A stretch of DNA of 64,000 nt from Rhodococcoides kyotonense (GTDB lineage: Bacteria; Actinomycetota; Actinomycetes; Mycobacteriales; Mycobacteriaceae): assembly GCF_900188125.1 (NCBI RefSeq), contig NZ_FZOW01000003.1, forward strand, positions 62,001-126,000. The letters are read 5' to 3'. The number at the start of each line of letters is the position of its first letter. Position 1 is the stretch's first letter. A model generated the notes under the pieces. The model ran no database searches. It saw only the letters and a list, made by a program, of their open reading frames with translations, and was not told the origin of the DNA. Positions 15,871 to 24,911 of the stretch are shown here, in pieces. A program made the translations under genes and the position numbers.

Positions 15871-16374
15871 TTGAGCGAGACCAATCGCGGCAATGGAACT
15901 GCATACCCGGAGGGCGTACCGAACACGATCTCGTCGATCCCTCTGTCGGATCCGGACTATCGCGCCCCGGGCACCGGCAGCATCGGCAACCTCGTCAAGG
16001 ACGCGACGGCGCAGGTCTCCACGCTGGTCCGCGCCGAGGTCGAGCTCGCCAAGGCCGAGGTCACCGGCGAGATCAAGAAGGGCCTGCAGGGCAGCCTGTT
16101 CTTCCTGCTCGCACTGGCCGTGCTGATCTTCAGTGCCTTCTTCTTCTTCTTCTTCGCTGCCGAGACGCTCGACATCTGGCTGCCCCGGTGGGCCGCGTTC
16201 CTGATCGTGTTCGTCTTCATGGTGTTGGTCGCCGCGATCTTCGCGTTCCTCGGATACCGACGCGTCAAGAAGCTGCGGAAGCCGGAGAAGACCATCGACT
16301 CGCTGAAGCAGGCTTCGACGGTTCTGCCCAGCCAGCACGAGTCCACACCCGGTATCCCCGGTTACAAGAAGTAG
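15871..16374 (+). CDS. Holin-X-like (PF07332) membrane protein, Rv3669 homologue
   Basis: A 167-aa membrane protein. A soluble N-terminus with a charged amphipathic stretch (VRAEVELAKAEVTGEIKKG) is followed by two membrane helices, one containing seven consecutive phenylalanines, and a basic C-terminal tail. This is the layout of the actinobacterial Holin-X/phage-holin-like family, whose function in non-phage context is unknown. The start is TTG at 15871, with GGAGG about 10 bases upstream. It sits 24 bases before ephE, probably in one transcript. Confidence 0.78.
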   Translation: MSETNRGNGTAYPEGVPNTISSIPLSDPDYRAPGTGSIGNLVKDATAQVSTLVRAEVELAKAEVTGEIKKGLQGSLFFLLALAVLIFSAFFFFFFAAETLDIWLPRWAAFLIVFVFMVLVAAIFAFLGYRRVKKLRKPEKTIDSLKQASTVLPSQHESTPGIPGYKK

Positions 16375-16398
16375 CGACGCACGCCGCGGGGCTCGCCG

Positions 16399-17328
16399 AT
16401 GATTCAGCCTGATCCGTCCACCGTTCGCTTCGGTGGGCCGTGGATCCACCGCGATGTACATGCGAACGGCATCCGCTTCCACGTCGTCGAGGCGGCGGAT
16501 GTGCCGTCGGATGCCCCGCTCGTCGTGCTGTTGCACGGTTTCGCCGACTTCTGGTGGTCGTGGCGTCATCAGCTGACGGCACTGTCGCGGGCCGGGTACC
16601 GCGCTGTGGCCGTCGACCTGCGTGGTTACGGCGACAGCGACAAGCCGCCCCGCGGTTACGACGGCTGGACTCTGGCCGGTGACGTCGTCGGCCTCATTCG
16701 AGCTCTCGGTTACGGCAAGGCGACGCTCGTCGGGCATGCCGACGGGGGTCTGGTCTGCTGGGCGACGGCGGCGCTGCACCCCCGAATGACACGGGCGATC
16801 GGATTGGTCGCATCCCCCCACCCCATCGCGCTGCGTCGGTCCGTACTGCGCGACAAGGCGCAACGACGCGCACTGCTTCCGTACTTTCTGCGCTACCAGG
16901 TTCCGATTGCGCCCGAGCGCGCGTTGACCAAGAACGACGGGATTGCCGTCGAACATGTTCTCCGCGCCCGGACATCCGACGCCTGGCAGAACACCGACGA
17001 GTTCGACGACGTCGTGACGCAGATGCGGTCGGCAATTCGAATCGCCGGTGCCGCCCACTGTGCGCTGGAGTATCAGCGCTGGGCGTTCCGTAGTCAGTTC
17101 CGATCCGACGGTAGGCGATTCATGCAGGCGATGAACACTCGGCTCGACATCCCTGTGCTGCAGATCCACGGTGACCGCGACCCGTACGTGCTGTCGCGGA
17201 CCGTCGGTGCCGACGCGAGATGGGCGCCGCAGCAGCGTCTGCATACCGTCGTCGGCGCGGGTCACTACGTGCATCAGGAATCCCACGACGAGGTCACCGA
17301 GCAGCTTCTGGCTCTCTGCCGCGACTGA
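16399..17328 (+). CDS. ephE: EphE-type alpha/beta hydrolase, nucleophile position altered
   Basis: A 309-aa alpha/beta-hydrolase, the positional homologue of Rv3670 (annotated epoxide hydrolase). It shows the HGF oxyanion region (LLHGFADFWW), VDLRGYGDSDKP, an acid residue in HGDRDPYV and the catalytic His in GAGHYVH. The nucleophile elbow reads VGHADGG. In the family pattern G-H-Nu-x-G-G the nucleophile position is Ala114, not Asp or Ser, with Asp115 one place later. Epoxide hydrolase activity is therefore doubtful unless Asp115 serves. Its position upstream of marP-nudix-resA-nth matches mycobacteria. Confidence 0.82.
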   Translation: MIQPDPSTVRFGGPWIHRDVHANGIRFHVVEAADVPSDAPLVVLLHGFADFWWSWRHQLTALSRAGYRAVAVDLRGYGDSDKPPRGYDGWTLAGDVVGLIRALGYGKATLVGHADGGLVCWATAALHPRMTRAIGLVASPHPIALRRSVLRDKAQRRALLPYFLRYQVPIAPERALTKNDGIAVEHVLRARTSDAWQNTDEFDDVVTQMRSAIRIAGAAHCALEYQRWAFRSQFRSDGRRFMQAMNTRLDIPVLQIHGDRDPYVLSRTVGADARWAPQQRLHTVVGAGHYVHQESHDEVTEQLLALCRD

Positions 17329-17412
17329 GGGACGCAGAATTCCTGGCCCGGCCGGCTGATCCTAGGACGTGCAAGTAATGTGCATCTCATCCGACGATCA
17401 GGGGAGATGTAG

Positions 17413-18591
17413 ATGACAGAAACCGTATTGGTAGCAGGCGCACGGACGCCGATCGGGAAGCTCGCCGGAGCGCTCGCGTCGCTCAGTGCCGCCGACCTGG
17501 GCGCGCACGCGATCCGCGGCGCACTCACCAAGGCAGGCGTCGACGCATCGGCAGTCGACGCGGTCATCATGGGCAACGTCGTCCAGGCAGGCGTCGGACC
17601 CAACCCGGCACGCCAAGCCGCAGCCGCCGCGGACATCCCCCTGACCACCCCGGCGATCACAATCAACAACCTGTGCCTGTCCGGGCTGCAGGCCATCATC
17701 GACGCCGACCGGCTCATCAAGTCCGGAGACGCCGACATCGTCGTCGCAGGCGGCATGGAGTCGATGACGAACGCTCCCTACCTCGCCCGTGGCGCACGTA
17801 CCGGATTCCGCTACGGCTCGGCTGCGCTCGACGACGCACTCGACCGCGACGCCCTCATCTGCGCCTTCGACGACGTCTCCATGGGCGAAGCCACCGACCG
17901 CTACGTCCAGGGCACCGACCTCGATCGCGCGGGCCAGGACGCATTCGCCGCCCGCTCCCACGAACTCGCCGCAGCGGCAACCGAAGACAAGACCTTCGCC
18001 GACGAGATCGTCCCCGTCGAGATCAAGAGCCGACGCGGAACCACCACCGTCACCGACGACGAAGGTATCCGCGCCGGCACGACCGCCGAAAGCCTCGGCA
18101 AGCTTCGCCCGGCGTTCCTCGCCGACGGCACCATCACCGCCGGGTCTGCGTCACAGCTGTCCGACGGTGCCGCCGCGGTGGTGTTGATGAGCAAGACCAA
18201 AGCTCAGGAACTCGGTCTCGAGTGGCTCGCTGAATTGGGGACTTCGGCCTTCGTCGCCGGACCCGACACGTCACTGCTGCACCAGCCCGCCAACGCGATC
18301 GCCAAGGCGCTCGAGAAGGACGGTGACCTGAAGGTCGGCGATCTGGATCTCGTCGAGATCAACGAAGCGTTCGCCGGTGTCGCGCTGGCCTCGGTCGGCC
18401 AGCTCGGACTCGATGCCGACAAGGTCAACATCCACGGCGGCGCGATCGCGCTCGGCCATCCCGTCGGGATGTCGGGCGCTCGCCTGGCGCTCTCGCTCGC
18501 GCACTCGCTGAAGCGGCGCGGCGGTGGCGTCGGAGCAGCCGCCCTGTGCGGCGGCGGCGGTCAAGGGAACGCGCTGATTCTCAGGGGCTGA
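17413..18591 (+). CDS. Acetyl-CoA C-acetyltransferase (thiolase)
   Basis: A 392-aa thiolase making or cleaving acetoacetyl-CoA. The acylated cysteine is Cys88 in INNLCLSG. The active-site His is in GHPVGMSGAR (about 348) and the second catalytic Cys in CGGGGQG (about 378). The length is normal for biosynthetic and degradative thiolases. Start ATG 17413 has GGGGAGATG upstream. It is absent at this position in M. tuberculosis, so it is a lineage insertion between ephE and marP. Its stop TGA sits in the loop of a GGGC/GCCC mini-hairpin before palindrome copy 2. Confidence 0.92.
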   Translation: MTETVLVAGARTPIGKLAGALASLSAADLGAHAIRGALTKAGVDASAVDAVIMGNVVQAGVGPNPARQAAAAADIPLTTPAITINNLCLSGLQAIIDADRLIKSGDADIVVAGGMESMTNAPYLARGARTGFRYGSAALDDALDRDALICAFDDVSMGEATDRYVQGTDLDRAGQDAFAARSHELAAAATEDKTFADEIVPVEIKSRRGTTTVTDDEGIRAGTTAESLGKLRPAFLADGTITAGSASQLSDGAAAVVLMSKTKAQELGLEWLAELGTSAFVAGPDTSLLHQPANAIAKALEKDGDLKVGDLDLVEINEAFAGVALASVGQLGLDADKVNIHGGAIALGHPVGMSGARLALSLAHSLKRRGGGVGAAALCGGGGQGNALILRG

Positions 18592-18594
18592 CGC

Positions 18595-18642
18595 CCATGT
18601 GCGCGGAAATACATACAGGGCTATGTATTTTCGTGCACATGG
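18595..18642. repeat. 3'-end palindrome family, copy 2 (thiolase / marP convergent)
   Basis: The 21-bp arms 18595-18615 and 18622-18642 are complementary except for two G-U pairs read on the plus strand (GTGCGCGGAAATACATA against TATGTATTTTCGTGCAC). The loop is CAGGGC. On the minus strand those positions would be A-C mismatches. Confidence 0.85.
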
Positions 18643-18655
18643 CGGCGCAGCCGCC

Positions 18656-19846
18656 CTACACGATGCAAACCCCAGTCCCGACTGAAACCGAGCTGCTCAT
18701 GCCCTCGGCGAACTCGTCGGCGACCTCACTGGCGGTCAGAACGAAGCCGGTCTCGGGGTCGTCGACGGCCGCGCCGAACACGAGTCCGAGCACCTGGCCG
18801 TCCTCGGCGACGAGCGGCCCACCGGAGTTGCCCTGCCGCACCGAGCCGCGGACGGTGTACACCTGCCGCTCGACGGTTCCGGTCCGGTAGATGTCCGGTC
18901 CTTCGAGGTTCAACGTCTCGCGGATACGCGCCGGGCTCGCGGTGTACGGCCCGCCGCCCGGGTAGCCGAGCACGATGGCACTCTCCCCCGACACCGCGGG
19001 CTGCGACGAGAAGTTCAGGACGGGTGCATCGAGGCCGGGAACGCGCAGGATCGCAACGTCTTCCTCGGGATCGAACAGCACGACTTCGGCGTCGTAGACG
19101 GTGCCGAGCGAATCGACCGTGACGCCTTCGGTTCCGGCGACGACGTGGGCGTTGGTCATGACGATCTCCGGTGCCACGACGAATCCCGATCCTTCGAGCG
19201 CCTTCTGGCAGCTCGGTGCGACGCCGCTGATTTTCAGCACACTCTGCTGCAATTGCCCGACCAGCGGACTCGCCTGCAACGCGGGATCGGGCGGCTCGAC
19301 GTTCGCCACCGGAGTACGACCGAACGGGCCGATGACGTCGGGCAGCCCGGACGTGTCGAGCAGCGCGGAGAACTCCTTGGGAATCCCGCGAAGCCATTGT
19401 GGTGCAACCTCGTCGACCTTGCCGAGCACCTGCGAACTGCGCACGGCAGTGGCCACTTCCGGCTGCGACGACGACGTCAGCGGAATCGCCAGCAGCCACG
19501 CCGCCGCGAGTACGGCTGCGGCTTGGAGGACCGCACCGACGACGCTGTCGACGGATCGGGCACCGCGCGAATGCATTCCGCTACGCAGCGCTCGACCGAG
19601 CACCATTCCGGAGACCTCGCCGATGATGACGAGCACCACGATCAACGCGATACCCACGAACACCCGCAGCCTCGTGCCGTCGACGTACTCCAGAACGTGT
19701 GGCGCGATGAGGATTCCGGCGACCGCTCCGAGCACGACACCCAGAAAAGCCATCGCCGACGCCACCGCACCCTGGCGCCATCCCGACGTCGCGGCCAGCA
19801 GTGCGATTCCGACGACCGCGAGATCGACCCACGCCCCGCCGGTCAC
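18656..19846 (-). CDS. marP: MarP-type periplasmic serine protease with membrane anchor
   Basis: The homologue of Rv3671c, needed in M. tuberculosis for acid and oxidative resistance. It is 396 aa. A CvpA/colicin-V-like N-terminal membrane part has four helices (about 1-125), then a linker and a chymotrypsin-like protease domain. The His is in TNAHVV, the Asp in EEDVAILRV and the Ser in GNSGGP. PSCQ and the C-terminal GVCIV supply the two cysteines that form the known activity-tuning disulfide. The GTG start overlaps the nudix stop (GTGA). It is the last gene of nth-resA-nudix-marP. Confidence 0.93.
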   Translation of the reverse strand: MTGGAWVDLAVVGIALLAATSGWRQGAVASAMAFLGVVLGAVAGILIAPHVLEYVDGTRLRVFVGIALIVVLVIIGEVSGMVLGRALRSGMHSRGARSVDSVVGAVLQAAAVLAAAWLLAIPLTSSSQPEVATAVRSSQVLGKVDEVAPQWLRGIPKEFSALLDTSGLPDVIGPFGRTPVANVEPPDPALQASPLVGQLQQSVLKISGVAPSCQKALEGSGFVVAPEIVMTNAHVVAGTEGVTVDSLGTVYDAEVVLFDPEEDVAILRVPGLDAPVLNFSSQPAVSGESAIVLGYPGGGPYTASPARIRETLNLEGPDIYRTGTVERQVYTVRGSVRQGNSGGPLVAEDGQVLGLVFGAAVDDPETGFVLTASEVADEFAEGMSSSVSVGTGVCIV

Positions 19847-20577
19847 TGGTCCAATCCTGCGGACCGACCGTTCAAACCGGCATCTACGGCAGCCAAACTC
19901 GCCTCCAGATCACGAATGTCCGATGTGTCCCATGCGGTTTCCCAGCCGGACACGGCCAGGAGACCAGCCAGAATACCGCCGGTGAAGCCCCACACGAGCA
20001 TCCCGTCGACGGCGAAGGCCGGACCTTGATATCCGGCGGGATGCCGGACCTGGAATCGGTTGTCGGGGTCGAGCAGGTCGCGCACCGGCACTCGGACGAC
20101 GCGTTCGGCCTCGGCGGTGTCGACGACTCCGACGCGACTGGGAGTCCGCCAGTAGGCGAGGACGGGTACGACGTCGAAACGCGACGGCGGCACGTAGATG
20201 CCCGGCATCGTCGCGAGCGGTTGGACTCCGGCCGGGTCGAGACCGGTCTCTTCTCTGGCCTCGCGCAACGCCGTCGCCGTCGGAGACTCGTCACCGGGAT
20301 CGGTCGCGCCTCCGGGGAACGCGACCTGGCCGCTGTGTTGTCGCAGCGTCGCGGCCCGCTGCGTCAGCAGGATGTCGGCGTCGGCGGGCAGGCCGCCCTT
20401 GGACGTCGGGTCGGCGTCGTAAGACCCACCGAACAGCACAAGCACGGACGCGGGACGCGTCGGCTCGGAACCGGCCGCCTTACGTTGCAGGACAGGGTTG
20501 ATGCCGTGTGTGTCGGCGAGCCCGTGCTCGCCTCCCGCTGCGTCGACGACGGCGTGTAGCCATTGCGGCGCGGTCAC
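19843..20577 (-). CDS. NUDIX hydrolase, CoA pyrophosphatase type (Rv3672c homologue)
   Basis: A 244-aa protein that hydrolyses CoA or related diphosphates. The CoA-type signature LRQHSGQVAFPGGATDPGD leads directly into the Nudix box GGATD...ALREAREETG (about 90-120). The GTG at 20577 overlaps the resA-like stop (GTGA), which fixes the start. The frame extends upstream but lacks a better signal. The stop overlaps the marP start by four bases. Confidence 0.9.
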   Translation of the reverse strand: MTAPQWLHAVVDAAGGEHGLADTHGINPVLQRKAAGSEPTRPASVLVLFGGSYDADPTSKGGLPADADILLTQRAATLRQHSGQVAFPGGATDPGDESPTATALREAREETGLDPAGVQPLATMPGIYVPPSRFDVVPVLAYWRTPSRVGVVDTAEAERVVRVPVRDLLDPDNRFQVRHPAGYQGPAFAVDGMLVWGFTGGILAGLLAVSGWETAWDTSDIRDLEASLAAVDAGLNGRSAGLDQ

Positions 20578-21227
20578 CGGGCGATACCGAGGTCGGTGCG
20601 GACGGCGTCGGCGATCTCGTCGACGCTTCGAAAAGGTTGTGGCAACACTCTGGCGACATTGCCATCCGCGTCGATCAGAACCGACACCGGTAGCACGCTC
20701 GGCGCGCCGACGGCTGTCGCTATACGACCTGCCCCGTCCTGCACACCGGGGAGATGGACGCCGTAGTCCGCGAGCTTGGTCAGTCCGTTCGCTTCGTTCC
20801 GATCCTGGTGCACCGTGAGGACGGTCAGCTGGTCCGCGACACTGTCGGCGTATTCCTGCAGGTGCGGCAACTCTTCGGCACACGGCCCACACCAGTACGC
20901 CCACAGATTGATCAGCGCAGGCTTGCCCGCGAGGGCCTGACCCAGGTCGACGCGGCTGCCGTCGCCGATGCATTCGAGCACGATCCCGGCCAGCGGTCCC
21001 GAGGCATCGGCGCCCGCAGGAGGGCATGGGTCGAGGTCTGCTCGCTCACGCAACGGCGCGAGGGCTTCCGCGGTGTCGGAGTCGCGGCGTTCCTCGACGA
21101 CGGGAGTGCCTTGCCCGGGGCCGGTCGCCGTCGTCGGCGTGTCGTCGCCACGGGGCCAGATCGCGAACACGAGGGCGACGACCACGAGGAGCGCCGCAAG
21201 AGACCACCGTGCAGCAGAACCGCTCAT
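20574..21227 (-). CDS. TlpA/ResA-like thioredoxin, membrane-anchored (Rv3673c homologue)
   Basis: A 217-aa protein with a single N-terminal signal-anchor ([17 protein letters not shown]), a Pro/Thr linker, and a thioredoxin fold outside the membrane. The redox motif is WCGPC (about 118-122), and a cis-proline lies in the LPVSVLID strand. Two more cysteines (PCPP and LECIG) lie in the extracytoplasmic linker. It probably reduces disulfides on exported proteins; MarP, in the same operon, has a regulatory disulfide. The ATG overlaps the nth stop (ATGA). Confidence 0.88.
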   Translation of the reverse strand: MSGSAARWSLAALLVVVALVFAIWPRGDDTPTTATGPGQGTPVVEERRDSDTAEALAPLRERADLDPCPPAGADASGPLAGIVLECIGDGSRVDLGQALAGKPALINLWAYWCGPCAEELPHLQEYADSVADQLTVLTVHQDRNEANGLTKLADYGVHLPGVQDGAGRIATAVGAPSVLPVSVLIDADGNVARVLPQPFRSVDEIADAVRTDLGIAR

Positions 21228-21991
21228 GACTCGATTCCGGCCAATTCGAGGATGTGGTCCGTCTCGGGTCCCTTCACCAACGCCGCCGCAGCTACCTTGT
21301 CGACGGGTCCCAGCCCGTACGACGGGCAGTCCTTCGCGAGTATGCAGACACCGCACGCCGGTTTCCGCGCATGGCATACACGCCGGCCGTGGAAGATCAC
21401 GCGGTGCGACAGCAGTGTCCATTCCTTGCGCTCGATGAGGGCGCCGACTGCGTGCTCGACCTTGACCGGGTCCTCCTCCTCGGTCCACTGCCAGCGGCGA
21501 ACGAGCCTGCCGAAGTGAGTGTCGACGGTGATTCCCGGGACGTCGAACGCGTTGCCGAGGACGACGTTCGCGGTCTTCCGGCCGATACCCGGCAGCGTGA
21601 CGAGGTCCTTCAGGTTCGCCGGAACCTCTCCGTCGAACCTCTCGAGAAGCGCCGACCCGAGACCGATCAACGAGTTGGCCTTGTTTCGATAGAAGCCGGT
21701 CGTTCGGATGTACTCCTCGAGTTCCGTTCTGTCCGCTTCGGCGTAGTCCCGCGCAGTGCGATATCTCACGAACAGACCGGGCGTCACCATGTTGACGCGT
21801 TTATCGGTGCATTGCGCCGACAGGATCGTCGCGACGGCCAATTCCAGCGGATTGGTGAAGTCGAGTTCGCAGTACACATGCGGAAACTCGCGGGCCAGCT
21901 CGCGATTCATGCGTCTGGCGCGTCGCACGAGCCCCAATCGCGTCTCCTCACGTTTGCGCACGTCGAGGGCTTTCGGGGCTGTCGATTTCAC
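21224..21991 (-). CDS. nth: Endonuclease III
   Basis: A DNA glycosylase/AP lyase that removes oxidised pyrimidines (Rv3674c homologue), 255 aa. The helix-hairpin-helix [12 protein letters not shown] (about 128-139) carries the catalytic Lys, and VDTHFGRL supplies the catalytic Asp. The iron-sulfur cluster motif is C-x6-C-x2-C-x5-C in [17 protein letters not shown]. It is the first gene of the four-gene coupled operon and is divergent from the small membrane gene at 22072. Confidence 0.96.
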   Translation of the reverse strand: MKSTAPKALDVRKREETRLGLVRRARRMNRELAREFPHVYCELDFTNPLELAVATILSAQCTDKRVNMVTPGLFVRYRTARDYAEADRTELEEYIRTTGFYRNKANSLIGLGSALLERFDGEVPANLKDLVTLPGIGRKTANVVLGNAFDVPGITVDTHFGRLVRRWQWTEEEDPVKVEHAVGALIERKEWTLLSHRVIFHGRRVCHARKPACGVCILAKDCPSYGLGPVDKVAAAALVKGPETDHILELAGIES

Positions 21992-22071
21992 TCCACAACT
22001 GTACGGACAAGAATCGGCAACGAATCTGCCCTGTGTTCTTATCGAGACCTTCTGGGTGTTTACTGCTCGGT

Positions 22072-22332
22072 ATGCAAGGACTCGCCGTGGTGCTCTTTCC
22101 AGTGCTCCTGATGATGTTCGCGCTCGCCATGGAGCGTGTGGAGTTCAGGTTGAGCAAGCTGGGAGTTCACGAACAAGAGGTGCAGGAATTTCTCGATCAG
22201 GCCAGCTCCTCGGAGGTCGCGACACTCGCGAACGAGGGCATGCCACACGCACTGGATCGCTTCAACGACCGCAAGCGCCGGGCGCCGGTCACCTCGAGCT
22301 CCGAGGACCTGGCGGACCAGCGCGCAAGCTGA
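22072..22332 (+). CDS. Small membrane protein, Rv3675 homologue
   Basis: An 86-aa protein of unknown function with one N-terminal membrane helix ([17 protein letters not shown]) and a charged cytoplasmic tail. It is conserved between nth and crp in this group. The ATG at 22072 starts at the helix; the longer frame from 22033 adds a non-conserved stretch. There is no good ribosome site, so a leaderless transcript is possible. Confidence 0.75.
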   Translation: MQGLAVVLFPVLLMMFALAMERVEFRLSKLGVHEQEVQEFLDQASSSEVATLANEGMPHALDRFNDRKRRAPVTSSSEDLADQRAS

Positions 22333-22437
22333 CTTCTCCTACCCCGAAACCAGTGTTCATCGAGTGAAATTTCGGTTAACGCCCATTTACGTGCGATTTC
22401 TTCACGAACTTCCGGTGGCGCCGATCACTCGCTTCCG

Positions 22438-22465
22438 ATCTCGGCGAAGTAGACTTCACCGAGAT
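22438..22465 (+). promoter_or_regulatory. Hairpin/operator-like inverted repeat upstream of crp
   Basis: ATCTCGGCGAAG-TAGA-CTTCACCGAGAT has 12-base arms with one mismatch. The motif GATAAT overlaps its right end at 22462-22467 and could be the crp -10. The repeat would then lie across the promoter as an operator. Confidence 0.4.
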
Positions 22466-22585
22466 AATTGTCATGTTTGATTACTGGCGTGGGTTCGGAC
22501 GTCGCGAGACCGACGGATCCATGCCGCGTGAAACGCCTTCGTCGGCACGGGTGACCGGTTCGACGACATCCCAAAAGGAGCGCAA

Positions 22586-23260
22586 GTGGACGACGTCCTG
22601 GCACGGGCCGGCATCTTCCAAGGAGTCGAGCCCTCGGCGGTAGCGGCGCTGACGAAGCAGCTGCAGCCGGTCGATTTCCCCCGTGGACACGTGGTCTTCA
22701 ACGAGGGTGAGCCGGGAGATCGGCTGTACATCATCGTCTCCGGCAAGATCAAGCTCGGTCGTCGCTCTCCTGACGGACGTGAGAATCTGCTGACGATCAT
22801 GGGCCCGTCGGACATGTTCGGTGAGCTGTCGATCTTCGATCCCGGCCCCCGCACGTCGACCGCGACGACGGTCACCGAGGTGCGTGCCGTGAGCATGGAC
22901 CGCGACGCACTCAAGGCATGGATCGATCAGCGCCCCGAGATCGCCGAGCAGCTGCTGCGCGTGTTGGCCCGTCGCTTGCGTCGAACCAACAACAACCTCG
23001 CGGACCTGATCTTCACCGACGTACCCGGCCGCGTCGCCAAGGCACTGCTGCAGCTCGCTCAGCGCTTCGGCACCCAGGAAGCCGGCTCGCTCCGCGTCAC
23101 GCACGACCTGACGCAGGAAGAGATCGCACAGCTCGTCGGCGCATCTCGCGAGACCGTCAACAAGGCTCTTGCCGACTTCGCGCACCGCGGATGGCTGCGC
23201 CTCGAAGGCAAGAGCGTGCTGATCTCGGACTCCGAGCGTCTCGCACGTCGCGCGCGCTAG
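22586..23260 (+). CDS. crp: cAMP receptor protein, Crp/Fnr family
   Basis: A global regulator of 224 aa, identical in length to M. tuberculosis Crp (Rv3676). The N-terminal cyclic-nucleotide fold has the phosphate-binding cassette [18 protein letters not shown] (about 73-90). A dimer helix follows, then a winged helix with the recognition helix in [20 protein letters not shown] (about 174-193). The GTG start has AGGAG six bases upstream. Its stop codon shares CTAG with the stop of the convergent gene, so the two mRNAs must overlap at their ends. A matching operator lies before acs. Confidence 0.96.
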   Translation: MDDVLARAGIFQGVEPSAVAALTKQLQPVDFPRGHVVFNEGEPGDRLYIIVSGKIKLGRRSPDGRENLLTIMGPSDMFGELSIFDPGPRTSTATTVTEVRAVSMDRDALKAWIDQRPEIAEQLLRVLARRLRRTNNNLADLIFTDVPGRVAKALLQLAQRFGTQEAGSLRVTHDLTQEEIAQLVGASRETVNKALADFAHRGWLRLEGKSVLISDSERLARRAR

Positions 23261-24036
23261 TTCTCCCGTAGGTAGGTCAGCTGCGCTTTGACCGACATCC
23301 GCGCAGCTGGCCACAGCTTCTTGTCGACGTCCGCATAGACGTGCTTCACCACCTGCATCGGCTTGGCGTCGTTGCCGAGCTGCGCGAGCGCTGCCTTGAT
23401 CTGCTCCAGACGCTCCAGCCGGTGCTTTCGGTAGAACCGCGCGACCTCCGCGGTGTCGGGGACCTCGGCGCCGTGCCCGGGTAGCGCGAGTTTGCCTTCT
23501 CCTGCGGTTTCGAGCCGGTCCAGCGAGTTCAGATAGTCGGCCAGAGTGCCGTCCTTCGGGTCGAGCACTGTCGTACCGCGGCCGAGGATCGTGTCGCCGG
23601 TGAGAACCGCGTCGTCGAGGACGAAGCTGACCGAATCCGCGGTGTGCCCCGGCGTCGCGAGCACGGTGATGCGCAGACCCGCTGCCTCGATCACTTCACC
23701 GTCCGTCAGCGGTGTGCTGCCGTGGACGTACTTCTCCGACAGCGCGCGAATCGGCGCGCCCGTCTTCCTGTGAAACCTCTTCAGCCCGCCCGTGTGGTCC
23801 TTGTGCCGGTGCGTCACGAGCGCGAGAACGACGTTCCCGGTCGACGCCACCGCGTCGAGATGCTCGGAGTCCTTCGGTCCCGGATCGACGACGACGACAT
23901 TCTCACTCCCCGGCGCGCGGAGAATCCACGTGTTGGTGCCGTCGAGCGTCATCTTGCCTGGGTTGTCGGCGAGCAGAACCGCTGCCGTGTCGGTCACCTG
24001 CCGGAGCTGACCGTATGCCGGGTGCGCGAGTGTCAT
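23257..24036 (-). CDS. Metallo-beta-lactamase-fold hydrolase, LACTB2-like (Rv3677c homologue)
   Basis: A 259-aa MBL protein. The zinc motif [10 protein letters not shown] (HxHxDH) is at about 74-83, the later His in TPGHT, the bridging Asp in TGDTIL and the last His in LPGHG. A C-terminal winged-helix-like region (about 205-259) is typical of LACTB2-type proteins, some of which are endoribonucleases. The exact substrate is unknown. The ATG at 24036 is only 17 bases from the divergent oxidoreductase start, and the two seem to share one promoter element. Confidence 0.88.
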   Translation of the reverse strand: MTLAHPAYGQLRQVTDTAAVLLADNPGKMTLDGTNTWILRAPGSENVVVVDPGPKDSEHLDAVASTGNVVLALVTHRHKDHTGGLKRFHRKTGAPIRALSEKYVHGSTPLTDGEVIEAAGLRITVLATPGHTADSVSFVLDDAVLTGDTILGRGTTVLDPKDGTLADYLNSLDRLETAGEGKLALPGHGAEVPDTAEVARFYRKHRLERLEQIKAALAQLGNDAKPMQVVKHVYADVDKKLWPAARMSVKAQLTYLREN

Positions 24037-24040
24037 GCCC

Positions 24041-24049
24041 GTACTTTAA
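24041..24049. promoter_or_regulatory. Bidirectional promoter with overlapping -10 elements
   Basis: Plus strand: TACTTT (24042-24047) followed by six bases and the ATG at 24054. Minus strand: TAAAGT (24048-24043) followed by six bases and the ATG at 24036. Both spacings put the start of transcription on the start codon, so both genes would be leaderless. Confidence 0.55.
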
Positions 24050-24053
24050 GAGC

Positions 24054-24911
24054 ATGAGAATCGGACTGGTAGGTGCAGGCCCCTGGGCACGGTCGACGCA
24101 CGGTCCCGCGCTGGCCGCACATGCAGGCGTCGAGTTCGTCGGTGTGTGGGCGCGACGTCCCGACGCGGCCGCGGCACTCGGAGCGCCGGTGTACGACAGT
24201 TACGACGCATTGCTCGCCGACGTCGACGCCGTCTCGTTCGCTGTGCCGCCGGAAGTGCAGGGGCCGATGGCCGTCGCCGCTGCCGAAGCCGGCAGGCATG
24301 TGCTGTTGGACAAGCCGATCGCCGCAACTCTCGACGATGCCGAGCGTCTGGCAGATGCCGTCCGGCAGGCTTCGGTTCGGTCGATCGTGGCGCTGACGCG
24401 TCGATTCGCGCCGGAGACTCGCGCGTTCCTGGCCGCTGCACGCGGGCAGGATTTCAGCGCCGGGTCGGGGACGTGGCTGTCGGGCGCGGTGTTGGGCGGC
24501 GAGTACTCGCTGTCGGAGTGGCGTCACCGAGACGGGGCGTTGTTCGACGTCGGACCGCACATCTTCGATCTGCTGGACGTCGCGCTGGGTTCGATCACCG
24601 GCGTCGCACTGTCGCGGTGGGACAGGGCGTCGGACGCGTGGACGATCGTGCTCGAGCACGCAGGAGGTGCGGTCAGTACATCGCTGATGTCTCTGCGGAC
24701 GCCGGTGCAGCCGTCACTGTTTCGCGTGGAGTTGAGCGGCAGCGACGGCGTCGTGTCGTTGGCCGACAGGTCGACGTCTGCGACGGACTGCTTCGCGGTT
24801 CTGCTCGACGAGCTCCTGGAGTCGATCGAGTCCGGAACCGAGCACTCCTGCTCGGTGCAGCGGGGATTGCACCTGCAGAAGGTGCTTGCGCATGTGCACG
24901 AAAATACATAG
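24054..24911 (+). CDS. Gfo/Idh/MocA-family NAD(P)-dependent oxidoreductase
   Basis: A 285-aa protein with an N-terminal Rossmann fold (MRIGLVGAGPWARSTHGPAL) and the family motif LLDKPIA (usually EKP) at about 84-90. A C-terminal alpha/beta domain has the GPHIFDLLDVALG helix matching the DxGxHxxD region. The substrate is unknown, probably a sugar or polyol derivative. It is not present here in M. tuberculosis. The last residues AHVHENT and the stop TAG are encoded by the 5' arm of palindrome copy 3, so the repeat has set the C-terminus. Confidence 0.85.
   Translation: MRIGLVGAGPWARSTHGPALAAHAGVEFVGVWARRPDAAAALGAPVYDSYDALLADVDAVSFAVPPEVQGPMAVAAAEAGRHVLLDKPIAATLDDAERLADAVRQASVRSIVALTRRFAPETRAFLAAARGQDFSAGSGTWLSGAVLGGEYSLSEWRHRDGALFDVGPHIFDLLDVALGSITGVALSRWDRASDAWTIVLEHAGGAVSTSLMSLRTPVQPSLFRVELSGSDGVVSLADRSTSATDCFAVLLDELLESIESGTEHSCSVQRGLHLQKVLAHVHENT

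Noticed and set aside
22397..22420. GTG...CAC symmetric word upstream of crp as an autoregulatory Crp site
   Set aside because: The spacing between GTG and CAC is nine rather than eight, and the outer bases do not match.
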